Below are positions 57,114 to 64,000 of a stretch of DNA of 64,000 bases, piece by piece. The translations under genes and the position numbers were made by a program. Numbering within the stretch: position 1 is the first letter of the stretch; every line of letters begins with the position of its first letter. The notes under the pieces were generated by a model. It was not told the origin of the DNA. It did not search any database and was given only the letters and a program-made list of their open reading frames with translations. This DNA comes from Pseudorasbora parva (lineage: Eukaryota; Chordata; Actinopteri; Cypriniformes; Gobionidae): positions 51,865,615 through 51,929,614 of the forward strand of contig NC_090176.1 of the NCBI RefSeq assembly GCF_024679245.1, in the 5' to 3' direction.

Positions 57114-58146
57114 ATACTCACACTCACACTGTCCTAGCGCTGCCGCCTCCTTTCCCCTCACGTCACTTTTTTAAAATCCCCCACAGCGCGAGTCCCGCAA
57201 ACGCGGCGCCGAGGAGCTTGTTTGTAATCCAAGGACAATGGCTCATTAGTTTCGAAATGGTTTGGGTACAAGGTGATCGTGCTGAAAATAAAGGCGTTTG
57301 TCTAGCGTTATGAGCTCATTTGAAACATTGCCGCGGCTCATTTAAGAAAATGACAGCTCTGAAGAGACGCCGCTTTGGTTCGAGGTAAGTTAGTGCTAAC
57401 AATAATAAAGAAAGACGATCAACACCTTATGTGTTACCACTGAAATGTGTGTATATATATATATATATATATTTCCAAATGTAAGCCCATCTTATGCGGA
57501 ATGCACGCTTCATACTGTCGTCTGCTCTGGCTCTAACTGTTTACTTTTTGCAAACCTTGTGAGCGCGCAAACGCTGCGACCTCGCACCAAATGTTTTTAT
57601 TGGTTTATTAAGTACAAACAGGAGAGTTATGAAAAATTGAGCGCGAGGGATATGTTCACTTCACACAAAAATATTTTGGAATGAGACGGCTAACTGTAGT
57701 AGCGTTTAGTCCACTGTCTATAATAGACTAATTTAGAGATCACTTTTTTTTTTTTTAACAGACAACTTTGATCGGTTAACGTTGACGGTCAACCATCGGT
57801 CAAACAGTCATCGGTTAACATCCCTAAAACAGAGAGAGAAAATGTAATAAGACAATTTCAGAGGTGTAAATTTGAACATGTTTATTTTAATTTCCATAAA
57901 TTCCATATGGCTCGATTAATCCTGTAATATATGTATAGTACAGGACTTTTTTTTGACATTGCCAACCTGTAAATTCTTTTGAGTAAATAAACACAAAAAA
58001 GTATTGTTTAAAGTTGCGTATTGTGCCTTTTTCCTTTACCACTATTTGTTTAATAATTTTAATGGAACCGGAATCGGAACCGGAATCGTTAGGCGGAATC
58101 GGAACCGGAACCGGAACCGAAAAATTTCTCACGATTCCCAACCCTA
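56913..58146. mobile_element. hAT-type non-autonomous element with 8-bp duplication ACGCAGAA
   Basis: TAGGGTTGGGAACCGAGAACC and, at the right, GATTCCCAACCCTA are inverted ends. Subterminal GGAACCGG motifs are frequent on both sides. ACGCAGAA flanks it exactly at 56905-56912 and 58147-58154. The interior has a (CA)n at 57090-57113, a (TA)n at 57453-57471 and a possible nested element ending GGTTAACATCCCTA near 57825. No transposase frame. The 8-base duplication and TAGGG ends place it with hAT. Confidence 0.93.
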
Positions 58147-58553
58147 ACGCAGAAGCACCTAACACCTAAAAATTGACAAATAACTGTAAACTTGTCCCTC
58201 AATCCGATTGGTTGATTAAAATGTTGCTCCTGGGACGAGGCACTTGGTGAAATCAGGTTTTGCGAACCACTAAATATATTTACTTGATGTCCCCTCTGAT
58301 ACTTTCAATAAATATTTACCGAATTTAACCATGCATTTGCATGTTCACGGTTCTTTGATGACGGTTAATGGCCACATGACATACTAATATCTTTTTTAGG
58401 AAGTTACATTTTTTATTTAAATGAAATGTATTATTATGGTAACAGTTTACGATGAAGTCTCATTTATTAGCATTAGTTAATGCATAAACTAACAATGTTT
58501 TAGCATTTATTAATTCTTAAATAAAGATACATTTAATGGAGAAGTCTTGTTTA

Positions 58554-59709
58554 CGGAAGCTTATTGCATTCACTTGAGAAAAAAAAATCTGCTCTGTTTT
58601 TCTGAATTAATGACTTAATTATCTCAGAATTATGAGATAATTTTTCATGAATAATTTTTATTGTTCTGTTTTTCTGAATTAATGACTTAATTATCTCAGA
58701 ATTATGAGATCATTTTTCAAAAAAAAAATTTTTTTGCTCTGTTTTTCTGAATTAATGAGATCCCTCAAATGAGATCTATTTTAGCTGGATTGCATGGAAG
58801 TAAACATGTCCCGCCTTTCAAATTTAATCCGGATTTATTTTACTTTGGGTTTGAGACATTGTCTTTAAGTAATAAAAATTGTATTGTTTTTAGTGCATCA
58901 ACTTTGTGCAGACAGCTCATGACAGCAGAAAAGAACATTCTGATCTGCTTGACATTGCTATTGCACTCCATGGGGATCCAGTATTTTCAACAATAGCCTG
59001 ATTTTCTCTTGTGTCACCACGTAGCCAGCCTGAATGCATTTCAGATGCATCATCTTAACACGATCACATAGTAATGCGTATCAATAGTACGAGTGTGAAA
59101 TCGTGTCTAATGTATATCGTCTGGAATGTATATTGTGTGGAATGTATACTGAGATAATGCAAGTGCTACACAGTCTTTCGCGTGCATGCATATGACATGC
59201 TCTCGGGTAGGTTGGGGATGGTGGGGTGGGGGGTACGTACGTATAATAAGCTATAAAGTGCGTATCATAAGCACGTGAAAAACTGTGTACCATATGCACA
59301 CCAAAACTAATTTTAGCGTATACATTCCACAAAATTGCGCACTTATTTATACTATTTATACGCATTTTCATGAGATTGGGCTCGCAAAGCATACCATATC
59401 TGATATGGAGAAACAGGCTAATTCTGGAGCTGTCTGCACAAATTTGACGCACTAAAAACAATACCATTTATATTACTTAAAGACAATGTCTCAAACCCAA
59501 AGTAAAATAAATCCGGATTAAATTTGAAAGGCGGGACATGTTTACTTCCATGCAATCCAGCTAAAATAGAGCTCTTGGCTGGATTTTGAGGGATCTCATT
59601 AATTCAGAAAAACAGAAAAAAATATATATTTTTTCAAGAAAAAATTAAGTCATTAATTCAGAAAAACAGAGTAGATTTTTTTTTCTCAAGTGAATGCAAT
59701 AAGCTTCCG
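58554..59709. mobile_element. Long-TIR element with TA duplication
   Basis: CGGAAGCTTATTGCATTCAC at the left and GTGAATGCAATAAGCTTCCG at the right are perfect inverted ends, each flanked by TA. The arms continue through TTCTGAATTAATGA, AGCTGGATTGCATGGAAG and AATCCGGATTTATTTTAC. On the left a block CTGAATTAATGACTTAATTATCTCAG is tandemly duplicated. The middle contains TACGTACGTATA-type short palindromes. A TA target suggests a Tc1/mariner-type MITE, with no transposase. Confidence 0.88.
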
Positions 59710-59711
59710 TA

Positions 59712-60593
59712 CTTGTTTACTGAGAATTGAATTAAGTTTATTTTTCTGACTCCATTGCCAGATATTTGGTCATTTAGCTTTTTCCCCTTAATATCTTCAA
59801 TCATTTCTCTTCTCCAGTAAATGTATCCTGATTTAAAGGATTCGTTCACTTTTAAATAAACGTTTGCTGATAGTTTACTCAGCCCCATTTCATCCGAGAT
59901 GTCCATGTCTTTCTTTCTTCAGTCGAAAATAAATTAAGGTTTTTGTTATTTTTTGACCCAAATGTATTTTGGATGCTTCAAGAGACTCTAATTAACCCAC
60001 TGATGTCTCATATGGACTACTGTGATGATGTTTTCCCTTTCTGGTCCTTCTGGAATAGGGACACTATAGTGATTTTAAGGATAAGTGGTTGGTTTAGGAG
60101 TAAAGATATGGTTATAATGACATTTTCAGACGGGAATGCTAGGATCAAAAAGATATGTTGGACGTGTCTAACTTCCCAAAATCAAGGTTGGGAAATGTTG
60201 TGTTAGAGAATGCAATGTTCAAAATGCACATAAGTTATGATGCTGTCAGATTGCATTATGTTAGCAAATCATGAAATGACCAACATGTACAGATAAATGC
60301 AGCTCTGTGTGTGAGCTGCACAGTCTGTAAAATGGCATTTAAAGCCTTGACGTCCGACACAGACACGCGAGTTCTCTGAGGAAAGTGACAGCCGACTCAG
60401 CACAAACCCCACGGCAGAGAGAACGATTTATCGATTGCACAATTCCCATCTGCACAGCTTTCACGTTTTTTAACTGAACACAAGGAAAAGGTAAGAAGCC
60501 CATCACATGTCGAGAGAACCGTTAATGCACCGGACACAAAATCAAATCAGCAATAAAATACATTTGCATTTCAATGTAGAAGCTTGTTTTTGT
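59712..60593. other. Spacer with a T2-like MITE fragment
   Basis: 59930-60030 repeats the ATTTTGGATGCTTCAAGAGACTC ... CATATGGACTACTGTGATG block of 18226-18508. The remainder shows no gene; the 87-codon frame at 59943 runs through this repeat. Confidence 0.55.
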
Positions 60594-60921
60594 TAAAGGG
60601 GTCCTAATGTCCCTTTTAAGTAAAATACGTCTCTGATGAGTGTGTATGTAAAAGTTTAAGCTCAATAGCTCATTTTTTATGGCATGTCAAATCTTTGCAC
60701 AGTTTTTGTGTGTCCCTTTAAATGCAAATGAGATGCAGCTCCCCGCCTCATTTCAGGAATAGGGCGGAGCTTCAAGAGCTCATGTTAGCAGCTCTGATTA
60801 CCACACACACACACACACACACGTTTGTTTTTGTGATATACGGGGACATTCCAAAGGCATTATGGTTTTTACACTGTACAAGCCGTATTTTCTATCCCCT
60901 TACACTGCCCCTAAACCTACA

Positions 60922-60957
<36 letters not shown>

Positions 60958-60968
60958 CCCCTAAACCT
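60594..60968 (+). repeat. TTAAAGGGG MITE end joined to a (CA)n module copy
   Basis: TTAAAGGGGTCCTAATGTCC begins a MITE-like block that includes ATGCAAAT (an octamer-type motif, 60723) and CCCCGCC. From 60829 the (CA)n module appears (GGGGACATTCC, CTATCCCCTTACACTGCCCC) with CA runs at 60802-60822 and 60925-60955. Confidence 0.65.
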
Positions 60969-61028
60969 CGACCCTTTAAAGTCTTGGTCTTGTCTTGGTC
61001 TCGGTTTAGTTGGTCTTCACTACAACAC

Positions 61029-61940
61029 TAGGGCTGTGCGATATTGGAAGAAATATGCAATATGCGATACCTTGTTAAATAATGCGATATTCAATATTCG
61101 ATATGCGATACAATATTGCTATTAGTGTGTAAAATGTATTTAAATTATATTTTAAAAAATATTTAAAAACTGACAATGATATCATTTGTGTTTCATATTC
61201 TTTCTGGGAAAAGAAAGCATCACTACAACAATTTCTGAAAGTGGCCAGCAGCGTTTTAGCAACAATTTATGTTTAAAAAATGAGTGTGTGTATTTGGTAG
61301 TTCAAGTGTGTAACAAGACACAAAACAGAACTAAAGGGGTCACATGCTTTCAGAGCGGCGGCTTGTGCACATTTTGGTGTGTGTGTCAGATAGCACAAGA
61401 CTGCCAGTTGTTTTTCACACGTTATTACATATAATAACTCTTTTTAACATCAAGCCATTCTCTGCTACACTGTAAAAAAATATTGAGAAAGGAAGTTACC
61501 TGGTTGCCTTAAAATTTTGAGTTCATTGCAATTAAAATTGAGTTTTTTGAAATTCGACAACCTTTATTAAAAGATGTTGTAAGCATATTGGGTAATTGTG
61601 TGTGTTTTATTTGTGATGACGCAGCCAAATAGTGCTATTTTCATGATTTATCACAGTTATTATGTGGTTAAGATACAATAATATTTTGAGTTTCTATTTA
61701 TTAAACTCAGATTTTTAATTTCAATGAACTCAAAACGTTAAGGCAATCAGGTTACTTACTTTTTTAAGTTAAACCAACAAAAAAAAATGTACAGTGTAAA
61801 TGCCGACCTAAAACATACACTTTTCACAATGTTGAAGTAGCCTATTAAAATCGTGCAGATATTGCGTTCTGTTGAGATATGCATATCGCGATATGTACAT
61901 TTGCGATATTCCGATAATTTCGATATATGGCACAGCCCTG
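61029..61940. mobile_element. TIR element with TAGGGCTGTGCGATA ends, interrupted
   Basis: TAGGGCTGTGCGATAT at the left and ATATATGGCACAGCCCTG at the right are inverted ends. Both sides are rich in GCGATAT motifs. It is split by the MITE at 61467-61797. No clean 8-base duplication could be read, so hAT membership is only likely. Confidence 0.72.
61467..61797. mobile_element. CACTGTAAAAAA MITE, uninterrupted copy
   Basis: ACACTGTAAAAAAATATTG and AAAAATGTACAGTGT are inverted ends with AGTTACCTGGTTGCC / GGCAATCAGGTTACTTAC arms. It is the sister copy, in opposite orientation, of 50353-50917 and shows the state before the tRNA-like insertion. Confidence 0.88.
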
Positions 61941-62240
61941 ATCACTGCTTAACAGAACCAATAAAACTGGAAAATCTGAGGAATATCAACACAGAGCTGC
62001 CGTAAGCACTGAAGTGACATCAAATAATTGAAAATCTCAGTTCAAATCAAAGCCATGTCTTTTGGCCGAGTGTTTGCAGCTGTGGGTTTCAGAAAATTAT
62101 TTGTAATTCATAGTTTCCAGTCACCAACTGCAGCACAAGCCTGTCAATTTTCCATCTCAGATGCAGAAGAACTTAAATATGTGAACAAAATGCAAGTTTT
62201 GCCCTCTTGTGTTCCATATAATCACTAAAAACACTTATGA
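61941..62240. other. Spacer, no gene
   Basis: The 66-codon frame at 62028 is not recognised and is probably chance. Confidence 0.45.
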
Positions 62241-62241
62241 T

Positions 62242-62290
<49 letters not shown>
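62241..62290. repeat. (CA)n microsatellite
   Basis: About 25 CA units, here without the usual flanking module. Confidence 0.97.
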
Positions 62291-62291
<1 letters not shown>

Positions 62292-62447
62292 TCAGATGAA
62301 CCCTAATATGAACACAGCATGCTACAATGGTTTACCTTATACTGGTTTTCATGGAAAAACACTTTAAGAGAAACTCATATTCTGTGTTAATTTGCCCGCC
62401 TGCATATAGTAAGCAGGTGTATATTGATTTTGGTCTTTTAATATCTT

Positions 62448-62841
62448 ACTGCATGCTTTTCTTACTTAGTATTTTTGTCTTGTTTCTAGTCCACATATCT
62501 AACAATTCTTAAAATAAGAAGTATTTACTAGACAAGCAAAAGTGATTGTCTTGTTTTAGCAAAAAATAACTCAAAATGAAGAGAGTGTTTGCTTCAAATA
62601 AGATAAATAATCTGCCAATGGGGTGAGAAAAATAATCTTAAAACAATAATATTCTTCTTACCCCATTGGCAGATTATTTATCTTATTTTAAGCAGAAACT
62701 CTCTTCATTTTGAGTTATTTTTTGCTAAAACAAGACAATCACTTTTACTTGTCTAGTAAATATTTCCTAATATAAGAAGTTTAGATATTTTGACTAGAAA
62801 CAAGACAAAAATACTAAATAAGAAAAGCCTTTTTTTCAGTG
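62448..62841. mobile_element. CACTGCAAAA palindromic MITE, third copy
   Basis: ACTGCATGCTTTTCTTAC to GAAAAGCCTTTTTTTCAGTGT, a near-complete palindrome with AATCTGCCAATGGGGTGAG and its complement at the centre (around 62640). It closely matches 30531-30938. Confidence 0.9.
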
Positions 62842-63301
62842 TACTTACAAACCTGGTAAAAATGACTGGCAGCCAATGGAGGAAAGCCTTGTTTTGTAAA
62901 CTCTGAATGAGTGTCTATTTCAGTTCCTTTATTTGCATGTCAGTGTGTAGAGATTTAGCATCCTCTGCTGGTCACAGAAGGCATTTAATGGTGAAATGAT
63001 TCACTGGTAAAGTCACCATGAAATCAAATCGGACAGTTATTGTTTTTAATGGAATATTGCAATGTTTATTGTAAATCCATAATCTTGAATCAGAATAACT
63101 GCGTCTCTACTCTGATGAGGAGGGCGGGGCCACCTGTCACTCAAATGAGATCAACCAATCACAAACCACAACCCTCCAATCAATTCGCCTCAGACACAAT
63201 CAAGCCCCGCCCACATTTGTTCTTGTTTGTGAAGCGATTAATTCAGATATACGGCACAATAGGGAAGAAAAGGCTAGCACAACTTCGCTTGCACGCCGAC
63301 A
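62842..63301. other. Spacer, no gene
   Basis: Contains CCACCTGTCACTCAAATGAG and CAAGCCCCGCCCAC, which look like MITE-derived promoter motifs. No coding evidence. Confidence 0.45.
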
Positions 63302-64000
63302 TTAAAGGGTCATGAAACCCCCCTGCTGCAGCGGTGTTTTTTCACACCTTCTATTTGAAAAAGCTTGTTAAAAGGGGAGTGGTCGACTGTGAAAAGGTGG
63401 GATGGTATTGTGTGGAAAGAGGGAATGTTTGCATAAATAGGGGAGTGTCAGTAGGTGCATTAAGATTAGCGATACCAACAGCAGCAGACAGCGGATCTGA
63501 GACATGTTCTTGGTTCACGTTGGCATAGTTTACCACAGAGAGATTAAATGAGGGATGAGTACAGCGAATGAGAGAGCTATGAGTGGCGTGCAGCAGAGAT
63601 CGCAAATCATTCAGCTCTTCAAAGTTCAAACCAGCATAATTCAGTGAGAAATGAAAATAAATGTTATTCTGCATGACGAAATATTTTGCAAACGTGATAA
63701 AACTATATTTGTCCAAATATGCACGCTGTTTGGCAAGATGAACATCGCGCCGACGTGATAAGAGAACGTGAACCACCCAACATGCGATGTGACAGAGTTG
63801 TGTAATTCTAGATCGGGGTAAAAGCGAAGAGGTTTGAGGCTAGTCTCGTCCGCGCGTTGCCGTGACGATCCGCGCTGTCTATCACTCGGCAGCTAAATCT
63901 ATATTTGTCCAAATATGCTGCACACTGTTTCACTAAGAGCCCGAACACATGCGGTTTAGTGCATGGCTGTGACGACAAATAAAACGGAGAGGACGTGGCT
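63302..64000 (+). repeat. TTAAAGGGTCATGAAAC repeat, running off the window
   Basis: Starts TTAAAGGGTCATGAAACCCC, a typical fish TTAA-element end. CTATATTTGTCCAAATATGC occurs twice (63703 and 63900) as a direct repeat containing the palindrome ATATTTGGACAAATAT in complement. The far end lies beyond the window. The 141-codon minus frame (63776-63351) has no known domain and overlaps this repeat. Confidence 0.55.

Noticed and set aside
63351..63776. 141-codon minus-strand gene
   Set aside because: It lies across a dispersed TTAA-type repeat, has no recognisable domain and no splice or promoter evidence.

Overview
The window reads as repeat-dense, gene-poor nuclear DNA of a ray-finned fish, most likely a cyprinid (carp, goldfish or Danio group). 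The evidence is long (CA)n tracts set in one recurring flanking module, TTAA-flanked elements with AGGGATAGTTCAC ends, CACTGCAAAA palindromic MITEs, Tc1-like and hAT transposons, and an L2-type LINE with a CCTTG-repeat tail. These family assignments rest on memory of fish repeats and were not checked against a database. I found no convincing host gene. The only intact protein-coding frames belong to transposable elements.

Layout. 1-1.9 kb: (CA)n/(TG)n tracts with a shared flank. 2.4-14.2 kb: two tandem arrays (60-bp and 34-bp units) between inverted copies of one module, with nested TTAA elements and an unclassified MITE at 4.6-6.5 kb. 14.5-20.2 kb: a dead Tc1 fragment, nested TTAA elements, a long-TIR element, more (TG)n, and nested MITEs. 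21.1-24.2 kb: a MITE swollen by a 22-bp array. 25.6-27.8 kb: a GGAT array and a second 34-bp array. 28.5-30.1 kb: a complete Tc1-like transposon with a 331-aa transposase and nearly identical TIRs. 30.5-35.1 kb: palindromic MITEs, a truncated second Tc1, a solo LTR with its 5-bp duplication, and a hAT relict (BED zinc-finger remnant, 8-bp duplication) filled by a 26-bp array. 36.4-43.6 kb: nested repeats and a full-length L2-type LINE on the minus strand, sitting inside a MITE. 43.8-52.3 kb: TIR elements, including a relict carrying the start of one gene on each strand (a plus-strand exon and a minus-strand THAP fragment) inserted in a tRNA-like sequence. 52.9-55.9 kb: microsatellites and a 428-bp higher-order array. 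56-64 kb: hAT-type, TA-flanked and palindromic elements.

How the parts relate. Three of the five large minisatellites lie inside DNA transposons, two with clear ends and one with provisional ends. Insertions nest (LINE in MITE, TTAA in TTAA, two-gene relict in tRNA-like sequence), so their order can be read. The Tc1-like element at 28.5 kb looks the youngest and could be active. The LINE is intact except that ORF1 and ORF2 share one frame separated by a single TGA, and ORF2 has no ATG before its endonuclease domain.
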